DNA of 64,000 nt from Altererythrobacter xiamenensis (GTDB taxonomy: Bacteria > Pseudomonadota > Alphaproteobacteria > Sphingomonadales > Sphingomonadaceae): positions 372,001 to 436,000 of the forward strand of contig NZ_FXWG01000003.1 of assembly GCF_900177715.1 (NCBI RefSeq), in the 5' to 3' direction. The translations under genes were made by a program, and so were the position numbers. Every line of letters starts with the position of its first letter. Positions within the stretch are counted from its first letter, which is position 1. A model generated the notes under the pieces. That model had not been told where the DNA came from. It worked only from the letters and a program-made list of their open reading frames with translations, and did no database searches. Of the stretch, positions 36,934-47,223 are shown in pieces.

Positions 36934-39090
36934 TCCTCGCGGGAGGATGACGCGAAACCGCGTTCCACCTTCCTCGCTGCTTCCGACGGTCACCGTGCCC
37001 TTGTGGCGATCGACCACCCTTTTGACGAAGGACAGGCCGAGCCCGGAGCTGATCGCTCCCTGGGTCGCTCTCGAGCCAAATCTGTCGAACGGGGAGGCCA
37101 TGCGCTCTGGCGGAAGGCCGGGGCCACTATCGGATACGCTCAATTGAATCGCGTCGTCGCCCGATGGTTCGAGCGCAACCAGCACCGCGCTGCCCTCGGG
37201 CGAGTATTTGATCGCATTGCCTACCAGATTGTCGAGCAGCCGGGCGATGAGCGATGGATCGGCCTGGACGGCGAAATGCTCTTCGGGCGCATATTCGGTC
37301 CGGACCGAGATATTCTTGCGCCGCGCCTGTGAATAGGCAGCATCGCAGGCCTCGTCGGCAAGCGCAGCAAGATCGGTTTCCTCGCACTCCAGTTCGGCTT
37401 CGTTGAGGCGTGCAAGCTGGACGAAATCGTCCGCCAGCTTGAGCGTCTTTTCCGCCTGCAGCCGGATGCGTTGACCAATGCTGTCGGGTTTGCGCTCGCC
37501 ATCGACGCGATCCGCGAGCCCGATGATCGCAACCTGCGGCGTGCGCATGTCATGAGAAAGAAACTCGAGCATCTCGCGCCATTCCTGCTCGCGCTCGCGC
37601 GCCTCCGTCACGTCGCGCAGCGCCATGATGTCCCAGGAACCCTCGCGGTTCTGCATTTCGAACTGGCGGGAGGCGACGAGGAATGTCCGACCGTCGGCGA
37701 GCACCAGTTCGCCTGCAGGATCGTCGAACTGCGCGCCGCTCCGGTCGAGAAATGTAGCGAAGGGAACATCCTCATTATCGGCGAAATCGGGCATGATTTC
37801 GAGGAAGCGCCGGTTGGCCATCGCGCTCTTGCCGGTCTCGTCGAACACCACGATCGCATCGGGTGCGGCTTCGATTACGCTGCGCAAGAAAGCAAAGCTT
37901 CGGTTGACGTGCCCCACCAGTGACCTGACACGGGATACTTGCCGTGCGATGATGTCGAAACCTTCACCGGTCTCACGGATATCGGCCCGCTGTTCGAGCC
38001 TTGCAGCCTCGCGTTCGAGATAGGAGCTGACCGCAGTGAGGCGTCGCCAGCTCCAGAAGGGATAGGCGAAGCCCACGAGGATGACGGCGGTAGCGGGAGC
38101 TACCCAGAACCCGGCAAGAGGGACAAGCAGCGCGCTTAACGCAAGGCTGCCCAGAGCAATTGCGATGGTCGCGTAGAGCGCCGTGCGGGCAGGAAGTTTC
38201 CAGAAGACGAGGAACTGCAGGATCAGGGCAAGCGCTGCGAGTGCGGCGGACCAGGCCCATTGCGCCTCTCGCAAATAGGTCCCGTTTCGCAGCGCGTCGA
38301 GCAGGTTTGCTTGCGCCTCCACCCCTGGCATGAGGACGGCGGAACCGGCGGCTACCGGATAGCGATCGCCCATGCCCTGCGCCGTTGCGCCCACCAGAAC
38401 GTCGCGCCCTTCGAATAAGCTGCGTGGCACTTCACCAGCGATGACTGCAGCGGCAGAAACGGTCGGATAGGTGCCCGCAGAATGCGCAGAGATGACGGGA
38501 GCGTCTGGCCAGTCCCTGTCGGTCTGCCCGCCGAGCCCTGCGGCAACGAAGTGCGGATAGGTGTCGCCTGTGGCGGTGCTGCGTTCAAGGTCGAAGCGCC
38601 GCAACACTCCGTCCGTATCGGGCGTCGCGGCAACATGACCGACCGCTTGCGCCTGTTCGACCAGCGCGGGGAGGGGCAGGGCGGCGACCGCGCCCGTGAT
38701 CCTGTTGGGCGCAGGCGCAAAGCTCATCGGGAGGACGACATTGCCTGCATTGCCGACAGCGTCTGCGAGGTCGCCGTCGGCCTCCGGGCTCGTCGGCTCC
38801 ATGAACAGGATATCATAGTAGATCTGGCGTGCACCGGCATCGGAGAGCGCTTGGATCAAAGCAGCGTGGCTTTCTCGCGACCAGGGCCAGGCGCCGATTT
38901 GGGAAAGGCTATCATCGTCGATGGCGACGATTGCGATGTCGGTGTCTGGAGCGCTGCGACCCAAGGCGGCAGACCTATCGAGCATGAGCGCATCGAGCCG
39001 CTGGGTGAACCGGGTCGAGGTCATCGCAAAGGCGAGCAGCATGCCGACTGCAAGCAGCAGGATCCATTCCAGGAAAAGGCGTTTCTTCAT
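36919..39090 (-). CDS. CHASE2-domain sensor histidine kinase
   Basis: A 723-residue membrane kinase. An N-terminal anchor (residues 7-24) is followed by a periplasmic CHASE2 domain (about 25-285; ALMLDRSAALGRSAPDT, then AIDDDSLSQIGAWPWSR), a cluster of three membrane helices (about 290-350), a PAS-like domain (about 400-480), HisKA with phospho-acceptor His513 (FLSHDMRTP) and a HATPase domain (DNLVGNAIKYSPEG, DSGPGLPPE, GLGLSFVKRVV). All kinase motifs appear intact. The gene follows the FecR-LysM gene in the same direction, and the matching regulator faces it. CHASE2 ligands are mostly unknown. Confidence 0.93.
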   Translation of the reverse strand: MKKRLFLEWILLLAVGMLLAFAMTSTRFTQRLDALMLDRSAALGRSAPDTDIAIVAIDDDSLSQIGAWPWSRESHAALIQALSDAGARQIYYDILFMEPTSPEADGDLADAVGNAGNVVLPMSFAPAPNRITGAVAALPLPALVEQAQAVGHVAATPDTDGVLRRFDLERSTATGDTYPHFVAAGLGGQTDRDWPDAPVISAHSAGTYPTVSAAAVIAGEVPRSLFEGRDVLVGATAQGMGDRYPVAAGSAVLMPGVEAQANLLDALRNGTYLREAQWAWSAALAALALILQFLVFWKLPARTALYATIAIALGSLALSALLVPLAGFWVAPATAVILVGFAYPFWSWRRLTAVSSYLEREAARLEQRADIRETGEGFDIIARQVSRVRSLVGHVNRSFAFLRSVIEAAPDAIVVFDETGKSAMANRRFLEIMPDFADNEDVPFATFLDRSGAQFDDPAGELVLADGRTFLVASRQFEMQNREGSWDIMALRDVTEAREREQEWREMLEFLSHDMRTPQVAIIGLADRVDGERKPDSIGQRIRLQAEKTLKLADDFVQLARLNEAELECEETDLAALADEACDAAYSQARRKNISVRTEYAPEEHFAVQADPSLIARLLDNLVGNAIKYSPEGSAVLVALEPSGDDAIQLSVSDSGPGLPPERMASPFDRFGSRATQGAISSGLGLSFVKRVVDRHKGTVTVGSSEEGGTRFRVILPRGSVPG

Positions 39091-39142
39091 CGTTCGCCGA
39101 TCAGGATAATCTTGCGCGGAAGCATTGCCGCGAGGCTCGCAC

Positions 39143-40477
39143 CTATTCGCTCACGTTGAGACGCTGCTCGGGGCCCCAGACCTTGAGCCAGTCGCCTTCA
39201 TCGGCCTGCATCGCCGCGACACGCCAGATATATGTTCCGGGTTCGAGGCCCGAGAGAAGCAGGCTGCCACCGGCGGGGGCGAGTTCGTCGACCAGCATCC
39301 TGTCCTGGTCGCCTTCGCGCCAGAGCTGGAATGCATAAAGCACGCTGCCTTCTCCCTCGGGCAACCACGCGAACTTGAAGGCGTCGTCAAGCTCGGATTC
39401 CTCGACCGAGGCCGATACGCCGAGCCGCTTGCGGCGGAAGCTGTAAACTTCGGCAAAACCTTCGAGGCCCGACTCAGCGATTGCGCGCGAACGGACGAAA
39501 TAGCGACCGTTCTCGAGGTCGGCGAAATCGGCTTGCTGATCACTGCCGATTTCTTCGGCGACGATTTCGAGAAAGCCCGCATCGCGCGCGATCTGCGTAC
39601 GGCTGGCAACGGCACCCTGCGGCGGGGCTAGCACGAACTCGACAATTTCGCCGGTCTGTACGCGGCCCGCGTCTTCGACGTCGACCGCGGAGAGCAGTTC
39701 TTCGGGCGTGCCCGGGCCGCTCTGTGTAGCGGCAAGGCCGAAGCCTTCGGTAGCGAGAGTTTCGCCCGCCTCGTTTGCGACCGAGACCTTGCCTTCGACC
39801 ACTTCGGTGAGGCTGCGTTCTGACTGTCCGTCATGCGCGACACGGAAGGTGGTGCCGCGCACGGCGGTGACTGCAATCGGCGTGCCGGTGTCGAAGCGCT
39901 CGCCTTCCTTCAGGCTCGGCACGGTCACTTCACCGCGCCCGTCGAGGATGGTGAAGGAAATGTCGCGCAGATCGCGCAGCTTGTAGATCCGTGCGCGGTC
40001 AAGTCGTGCGCGCGAGTTGGACGGCAGCGAAATGCTCGATCCGGCATCTGATACGAAGCTGATGAAACCGCGTGCACCGGTCGTGACGAGCGCACCTTCC
40101 GCGATTTCCGCACCCGGCTGCGGCACGGCGCCGTCGATTTCGACCGGGCCGGAAAAGCTGCGCACTCTCAGGCGAGCCGGCTTGTAGGCGAGAAGGTCGC
40201 GCGGCAGGCGCAGTTCCTTGCCAATCGGGATGCGGCGCGGGTTGCGAATGCGGTTGTAGCGCGCGATGGCTGCGGCGGCGTTTGCACCGAGCAGGTATTC
40301 GCGCCTCAAGTCATAAAGCGTGTCGCCGGGCTCCACACGATAGGTGATGTCGTCAGATTGGTTACTCGACTGGGCTTGCGCCGGACCGGTCTGCGCCAGT
40401 GAGAGCGCGCCCAAAGCAAGAATGATAGCGGCCGGGATACGAGGCCGCAGCATCAGTGGCTTGTCGATTGATTGCAT
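39143..40477 (-). CDS. LysM and FecR domain exported protein
   Basis: A 444-residue periplasmic protein. A signal peptide (about 1-35, ending QAQS) is followed by a LysM peptidoglycan-binding domain (YRVEPGDTLYDLRREYL to IPIGKELRLP, about 44-92), a FecR beta domain (about 105-240, TPIAVTAVRGTTFRVAH) and a C-terminal fibronectin-like beta domain (to 444). FecR-type proteins relay extracytoplasmic signals; the LysM would hold it at the cell wall. It lies 52 bases upstream of the CHASE2 kinase, which suggests a shared operon. The ATG at 40477 has GAGG directly against it; ATG 40453 is an alternative start. Confidence 0.88.
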   Translation of the reverse strand: MQSIDKPLMLRPRIPAAIILALGALSLAQTGPAQAQSSNQSDDITYRVEPGDTLYDLRREYLLGANAAAAIARYNRIRNPRRIPIGKELRLPRDLLAYKPARLRVRSFSGPVEIDGAVPQPGAEIAEGALVTTGARGFISFVSDAGSSISLPSNSRARLDRARIYKLRDLRDISFTILDGRGEVTVPSLKEGERFDTGTPIAVTAVRGTTFRVAHDGQSERSLTEVVEGKVSVANEAGETLATEGFGLAATQSGPGTPEELLSAVDVEDAGRVQTGEIVEFVLAPPQGAVASRTQIARDAGFLEIVAEEIGSDQQADFADLENGRYFVRSRAIAESGLEGFAEVYSFRRKRLGVSASVEESELDDAFKFAWLPEGEGSVLYAFQLWREGDQDRMLVDELAPAGGSLLLSGLEPGTYIWRVAAMQADEGDWLKVWGPEQRLNVSE

Positions 40478-40488
40478 CCTCTTGCAAA

Positions 40489-40573
40489 TGCCCCTTGTCG
40501 CTCATCAGCCCCCACGGAATACCGCTATTCGTCGAATAACGCCATCCCGCCACGGATGAGCGAACAAGGGGCA
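40489..40573. promoter_or_regulatory. Long inverted repeat before the FecR-LysM gene
   Basis: TGCCCCTTGTCGCTCATC (40489-40506) and GATGAGCGAACAAGGGGCA (40555-40573) are complementary except for one extra base, flanking a 48-base loop that itself contains TATTCG-T-CGAATA. It lies 12 bases before the gene start on the transcribed side, so it could be an operator pair or a 5' UTR structure. Confidence 0.65.
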
Positions 40574-40675
40574 CCATCGTGGCTCATGCTGCCGCTGTTC
40601 TCTTTGGCTCTGGCGACCCGAAAGAGCTCGAACAGGCAGTCACGGGCGATGAAACGATCGCCCCTGGCAGATCGT

Positions 40676-40855
40676 TTATCGTGTTATCGTCCTTGCAACC
40701 CGAACGACTTCTTGGGGTTCACTGGAAACCCGACTGTCGCCAGCGACCAGTTCGATCGCTGCGACGAAGCAGCCAATCACGAAAAGCCCGGCAAGGCCGA
40801 TCCCGAGGCGCAGTTCGGTCTGCGAACGACTCTTCGCGGTCGTTGTGATCCTCAA
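40676..40855 (-). CDS. Small membrane protein of 59 residues
   Basis: A short frame with a TTG start and a near-perfect ribosome-binding site (AAGGGAGG, five bases before). The product has a basic N-terminus (RITTTAKSRSQTELRL) and one membrane helix (IGLAGLFVIGCFVAAIEL), followed by a short polar tail. No family is recognised. A hairpin (GGGCGAT/ATCGCCC at 40644-40663) lies just past the stop. It stands alone between the FecR region and tRNA-Pro. The start codon and size would make it easy to miss. Confidence 0.6.
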   Translation of the reverse strand: MRITTTAKSRSQTELRLGIGLAGLFVIGCFVAAIELVAGDSRVSSEPQEVVRVARTITR

Positions 40856-41046
40856 GTCAGCCTCCCTTGTCGCCGGGCATCTCCGCGTGACGTTGCGCGC
40901 CGGATATCACAGCCAACGGATTCACGGGGTAAACACATGTAAAATGTAAAATCGGGCTATCTATGAGATGTGAAGCGCGTAGCTCAAAGGCCAGCGCCTG
41001 GCACAAAGGCCGCGATGGGAAGTGCGACATAGCATCGTGAGAAAAT

Positions 41047-41123
41047 TGGTCGGGGAGAGAGGATTCGAACCTCCGGCCCCTGCCTCCCGAAGACAGTGCT
41101 CTACCAGGCTGAGCTACTCCCCG
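41047..41123 (-). tRNA. tRNA-Pro (anticodon CGG)
   Basis: A 77-base cloverleaf with encoded CCA: acceptor stem CGGGGAG/CTCCCCG, D-arm TAGCTCAGCCTGGTAGAG, anticodon stem CTGTC/GGCAG around TTCGGGA, and T-arm GGTTCGAATCC. Nothing inserted beside it. Confidence 0.97.
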
Positions 41124-41141
41124 ACCGTGTCGGCCCCGCGC

Positions 41142-41169
41142 TGCATAGCTGCCACGCGGGTCGAGGCAA
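41142..41169 (-). promoter_or_regulatory. Promoter of tRNA-Pro
   Basis: On the minus strand TTGCCT (41169-41164) and TATGCA (41147-41142) are 16 bases apart, 18 bases before the tRNA 5' end. A fair sigma-70-type match in the right place. Confidence 0.45.
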
Positions 41170-41235
41170 GGCGCGCCCTATAGGTGTGGATGAACGGGGT
41201 GGCAAGCGCACTTTTTCCCGCTAACCCTTCTGGCG

Positions 41236-42171
41236 ATGAAAACGCATCCCGAAGAACAATATCTCGCCCTAATGCGCCAGATCTGGACGCAGGGAAGCGA
41301 GCGGATCGACCGCACCGGCATCGGCACACGATCCGTCGCAGGTGCCATGCTTCGATTCGATCTGGCCGATGGCGCCATGCCGCTGCTCACGACCAAGCGA
41401 GTCTACTGGAAGACCGCCACGCGCGAGATGCTCTGGTTCCTTACCGGAGAGACCAATATCCGCCCCCTGGTGCTGCAGGGCGTGAAGATATGGAACGAGT
41501 GGCCGCACGCGCGCTACGTCAAGGAGACGGGCGAGGATATCGCGCTCGAGGACTTCGTTCAGCGCATCGCGGATGACGCGGATTTCGCGGCGAAATGGGG
41601 CGATCTCGGCCCGGTATATGGCAAGCAATGGGTCGATTGGCCGACCTATCGCTACCGCCCCGATGGCCTTTACGAGAAAGGCGAGGGGATCAACCAGGTG
41701 GCTACTGTGGTCGAGAGCCTGAGGACCAGCCCCGGCAGCCGCCGCCACATCATCGAAGGCTGGAACGTCGCTGAGCTCGACCGCATGGCCCTGCCGCCGT
41801 GCCACAAGACCTACCAGTTCCATGTTGCCGGCGAGGGCCCGGAAGCGCGGCTCAGCTGCATGCTCTACCAGCGCAGCTGCGACGTCGCGCTGGGCCTGCC
41901 GTTCAACCTCTGGTCGGCGGCGCTCCTGACTCGCATGATCGCGCAGCAGGTCGACATGCAGCCGGGCGAGCTCGTGTGGATGGGAGGGGACGTCCACCTC
42001 TATCTCAACCACGAGCATCTGATCGAGGAACAGCTGACACGGGAACCGCAGGGCCACCCATCGCTTGAGATAGTGCGCAAGCCGGAAACAATATTCGACT
42101 ACCGGATAGAGGATTTCGTGGTGCATGATTACGCCCCGATGCCGCCGATCAAGGCACCTGTTGCGGTTTGA
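41236..42171 (+). CDS. thyA: Thymidylate synthase
   Basis: Converts dUMP and methylene-THF to dTMP and DHF. The 311-residue protein has the catalytic Cys189 in LPPCHKTYQF, the phosphate-binding Arg block (GSRRHIIEGWN) and YQRSCDVALGLPFN for dUMP binding, plus DVHLYLNH near the C-terminus. It is the classical folate-dependent ThyA and not the flavin-dependent ThyX. Length is slightly above E. coli (264) owing to insertions around residues 90-150, as in many alphaproteobacteria. No ribosome-binding site stands out; the start is the first Met. Confidence 0.97.
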   Translation: MKTHPEEQYLALMRQIWTQGSERIDRTGIGTRSVAGAMLRFDLADGAMPLLTTKRVYWKTATREMLWFLTGETNIRPLVLQGVKIWNEWPHARYVKETGEDIALEDFVQRIADDADFAAKWGDLGPVYGKQWVDWPTYRYRPDGLYEKGEGINQVATVVESLRTSPGSRRHIIEGWNVAELDRMALPPCHKTYQFHVAGEGPEARLSCMLYQRSCDVALGLPFNLWSAALLTRMIAQQVDMQPGELVWMGGDVHLYLNHEHLIEEQLTREPQGHPSLEIVRKPETIFDYRIEDFVVHDYAPMPPIKAPVAV

Positions 42172-42257
42172 TGCCCGGCGCCGCGCCGCGCTTGACCGCC
42201 CTCGGGCGTTGAAATAAAATATCGCCAACGCGTAAGATTGCGTCTGGGAGAACATCT

Positions 42258-44637
<2,380 letters not shown>

Positions 44638-44641
44638 CCCA

Positions 44642-45946
44642 ATGGCCAAGTTCACTTTCAACATGCCCGACGTGGGCGAAGGCGTTGCCGAGGCGGAAAT
44701 CGTCGAATGGCAGGTCAAGGTCGGCGACACCGTGTCGGAGGATCAGCACCTCGTCGACGTGATGACCGACAAGGCGACGATCGACATCGAAAGCCCGGTC
44801 GACGGCAAGGTTCTCGAAATTGCAGGTGAGGTCGGTGACACGATCTCTGTCGGGGCGATGCTGCTCGTGATCGAGGTCGAGGGCGAAGTGCCCGACGACG
44901 TCGAGGATAATGGCGATGATGAGCGCGGGGGCGAGGACGAGCACACGCCGCCCGACCCGAAATCGGAAGAAATCGAAACCCGGATCGAGGTCGAAACCTC
45001 CGACGCTTCCGACGCGGACGATGCGCTCGCCGCCGATCCCGACCCGACCCCGGCGCCCGAACCGGCTTCTCATGCGAAAGTCCTCGCGACGCCTGCCGTG
45101 CGCAAGCGTGCGCGCGACCTCGGCATCGATCTTTCGGAGATCAAACCGGCCGAGGATGGCCGTATCCGTCACGGCGATCTCGACCAGTTCCTTGCTTACA
45201 ACGCAGGCGGCGGGTTTGCTCCTGCGGGCAAGGCGCGCGCGGATGAGGAAAAGAAGGTCATCGGTCTGCGCAAACGCATCGCGCAGAACATGGCCGCGTC
45301 GAAGCGCAACATACCGCACTTCTCCTATGTCGAGGAAATCGACGTGACCGAGATGGAGCGGATGCGCGCAGACCTCAACGCCAATCGCGGTTCGAAGCCC
45401 AAGCTCACCATGCTGCCGATGCTGATCACCGCGATCTGCAAGCTGATCCCGCAATATCCGATGATCAACGCGCGCTATGACGATGAAGCGGGCGTGGTGA
45501 CGCGCCACGGTGCGGTGCACCTCGGCATGGCCACGCAGACCGACAACGGGCTGATGGTGCCGGTGATCCGCGATGCCCAGTCGCGCAATCTTTGGCAGCT
45601 CGCGACCGAGATCGGCCGCCTGGCCGAGGCAGCGCGCGACGGTTCGGCCAAGTCGGAAGAGCTTTCGGGTTCGACGCTAACCGTAACCTCCCTCGGCCCG
45701 CTTGGCGGTGTAGCGACCACGCCGGTCATCAACCGGCCCGAAGTTGCGATCATCGGTCCCAACCGGATTATCGAGCGTCCGATGTATGTCGATGACGGCA
45801 ATGGCGGCGAGCGAATCGAGAAGCGCAAGCTGATGAATATCTCGATCAGCTGCGACCACCGCGTGGTCGACGGTTATGACGCTGCAAGCTTCATTCAGGA
45901 GCTCAAAAAGCTCGTTGAAACACCGGTTCTGCTGCTGACCGAATAA
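44642..45946 (+). CDS. Dihydrolipoamide acyltransferase (E2) of the branched-chain complex
   Basis: A 434-residue E2: lipoyl domain with Lys44 in DVMTDKATIDI, an acidic Asp/Glu/Pro-rich linker (about 85-140), a peripheral-subunit-binding domain (ATPAVRKRARDLGIDLSEI, about 145-185), and a catalytic domain ending with SCDHRVVDGYDAASF (His about 405). It starts four bases after the E1-beta stop, completing the operon. No E3 (lpd) is next to it, so the complex must use one from elsewhere. A ribosome-binding site is weak (AAGGACTGACCC). Confidence 0.95.
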   Translation: MAKFTFNMPDVGEGVAEAEIVEWQVKVGDTVSEDQHLVDVMTDKATIDIESPVDGKVLEIAGEVGDTISVGAMLLVIEVEGEVPDDVEDNGDDERGGEDEHTPPDPKSEEIETRIEVETSDASDADDALAADPDPTPAPEPASHAKVLATPAVRKRARDLGIDLSEIKPAEDGRIRHGDLDQFLAYNAGGGFAPAGKARADEEKKVIGLRKRIAQNMAASKRNIPHFSYVEEIDVTEMERMRADLNANRGSKPKLTMLPMLITAICKLIPQYPMINARYDDEAGVVTRHGAVHLGMATQTDNGLMVPVIRDAQSRNLWQLATEIGRLAEAARDGSAKSEELSGSTLTVTSLGPLGGVATTPVINRPEVAIIGPNRIIERPMYVDDGNGGERIEKRKLMNISISCDHRVVDGYDAASFIQELKKLVETPVLLLTE

Positions 45947-45972
45947 AGTTCGTTTTTTCGCGCCAAGGCTTG

Positions 45973-46001
45973 TTGACACCATGTGTCGGCAGCCTTATTG
46001 G
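45973..46001 (+). promoter_or_regulatory. Promoter of tRNA-Asp
   Basis: A consensus TTGACA (45973-45978) is followed after 17 bases by TATTGG (45996-46001), 35 bases before the tRNA 5' end. Confidence 0.55.
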
Positions 46002-46036
46002 CGCGTCTCCCAAGAGGCGCTAGCCGCTCAATATGC

Positions 46037-46113
46037 GCGGGTGTAGCTCAGTTGGTTAGAGTGTCGGCCTGTCACGCCGAAGGTCGCGGGTTCGAGTCCC
46101 GTCACTCGCGCCA
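46037..46113 (+). tRNA. tRNA-Asp (anticodon GTC)
   Basis: A 77-base cloverleaf with encoded CCA: acceptor GCGGGTG/CACTCGC (one G-T pair), D-arm TAGCTCAGTTGGTTAGAG, anticodon loop CTGTCAC with GTC, T-arm GGTTCGAGTCC. It follows the E2 gene and has its own promoter. Confidence 0.97.
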
Positions 46114-46146
46114 CTTGGGACATTTTCTTCCCTCAAGGGAAAATCA

Positions 46147-47223
46147 CTAAAGCAGCTGGTCGAATGTGACATCCTGCCCCTTCGCGGGCAGGCTGACCAG
46201 CATGCCGTCTTCCGCTAATTCCAATCGCCCCTCGAACAGATCGGGGGCATCGCCTATGAAGGCGCGCTGGATCGGCCTTGCGGGCGGGGCAGGCACGAGG
46301 TGGTAGAGCACCAGCGCCTTCGCATCGGCCTGTTCTGCCACCCGCGCCGCATCCTCGGGCGAGGTGTGATAGTCCGGAATATCGGCCATGATCCTCGCGC
46401 CGTCGGTATTGCCGCGTTCCGCTAGCGTATCGCCGATGGTGCCGACCATCCGCGGATTGAGCGCCTCGTGGAAAAGCACGTCCGCTCCCTTCGATAAGGC
46501 GGCGAGTTCCCCGGAGTATTTCGTATCGCCGCTGATCACGAGCGAGCGCCCCTTGTAATCGACCCGAAACGCGAGCGAATGATCCACCGGGGCGTGATCG
46601 ACGGTCAAAGCGCGGATAGTCACTCCATCCTGCTCGTAAACAACGCCATCGGAAATCACGCGGGCCACGCCGCCGAACCCACCGGGTCGAGCCACCTCCG
46701 GCCCGTGATGCGCAATGCGAAAGCCCCGGTCGATGTCATAGGCTTCCATGAAGCCCGCGACGACGCGCTCTGTCCCTTCGGGTCCGTAGATCGGTAGCGG
46801 CGCGCTTCGTCCGCCCGCCATCCACGCCTGCAGCATCAACTCGCCCAGGCCGTCGAGGTGATCGGAGTGGAGGTGGGTCAGAAAAGCGGCATCGAGCCGG
46901 TCCATCGGAAAGCCCATCGCGCCAAGCTTGCGCACCGAGCCTGAACCGGCGTCGAAGACGAAACCGCGTTTGCCCGCTAGTACCGCTATGCAAGGCCCGG
47001 CACGCGTTGCGTCGGGCATGGGCGAGCCGCTCCCGCAGACGTAGGCGTGGAGGCCGTCGGGAAGCTCTGCGCTGCGGTCGACGCCTGCGCGCTGCGCGAC
47101 GGCGGTATCGAACAGGCGCTCCCCAATGGCGCGCTGGGCGAAGATCCAGATTGCAAACAGGACAGCGATCAACAGGACCGCACCCATAAGCCATTTGCGC
47201 TTCGTCACTTCCGCCTCCTTCAA
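46147..47223 (-). CDS. Membrane-anchored metallo-beta-lactamase-fold hydrolase
   Basis: A 358-residue protein with one N-terminal membrane helix (about 11-29) and an MBL domain. The metal motif THLHSDHLDG (HxHxDH) is near residue 114, followed by further metal ligands (SGDTKYSG, DYHTS). The fold resembles arylsulfatase/RNase Z-type hydrolases, but the membrane anchor suggests a periplasmic-facing enzyme on small molecules and not tRNA. Its start overlaps the stop of the upstream transporter gene (the MFS gene ends at 47220), so they are coupled. The substrate is unknown. Confidence 0.85.
   Translation of the reverse strand: MKEAEVTKRKWLMGAVLLIAVLFAIWIFAQRAIGERLFDTAVAQRAGVDRSAELPDGLHAYVCGSGSPMPDATRAGPCIAVLAGKRGFVFDAGSGSVRKLGAMGFPMDRLDAAFLTHLHSDHLDGLGELMLQAWMAGGRSAPLPIYGPEGTERVVAGFMEAYDIDRGFRIAHHGPEVARPGGFGGVARVISDGVVYEQDGVTIRALTVDHAPVDHSLAFRVDYKGRSLVISGDTKYSGELAALSKGADVLFHEALNPRMVGTIGDTLAERGNTDGARIMADIPDYHTSPEDAARVAEQADAKALVLYHLVPAPPARPIQRAFIGDAPDLFEGRLELAEDGMLVSLPAKGQDVTFDQLL

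Noticed and set aside
40472..40942. Plus-strand frame of 156 codons between the FecR gene and tRNA-Pro
   Set aside because: It runs antisense to the small membrane gene at 40676-40855 and across the inverted repeat; basic low-quality composition, no ribosome-binding site.
46128..46141. TTCCCT-CA-AGGGAA as terminator of tRNA-Asp
   Set aside because: Inverted repeat is short and no T-run follows on the plus strand.
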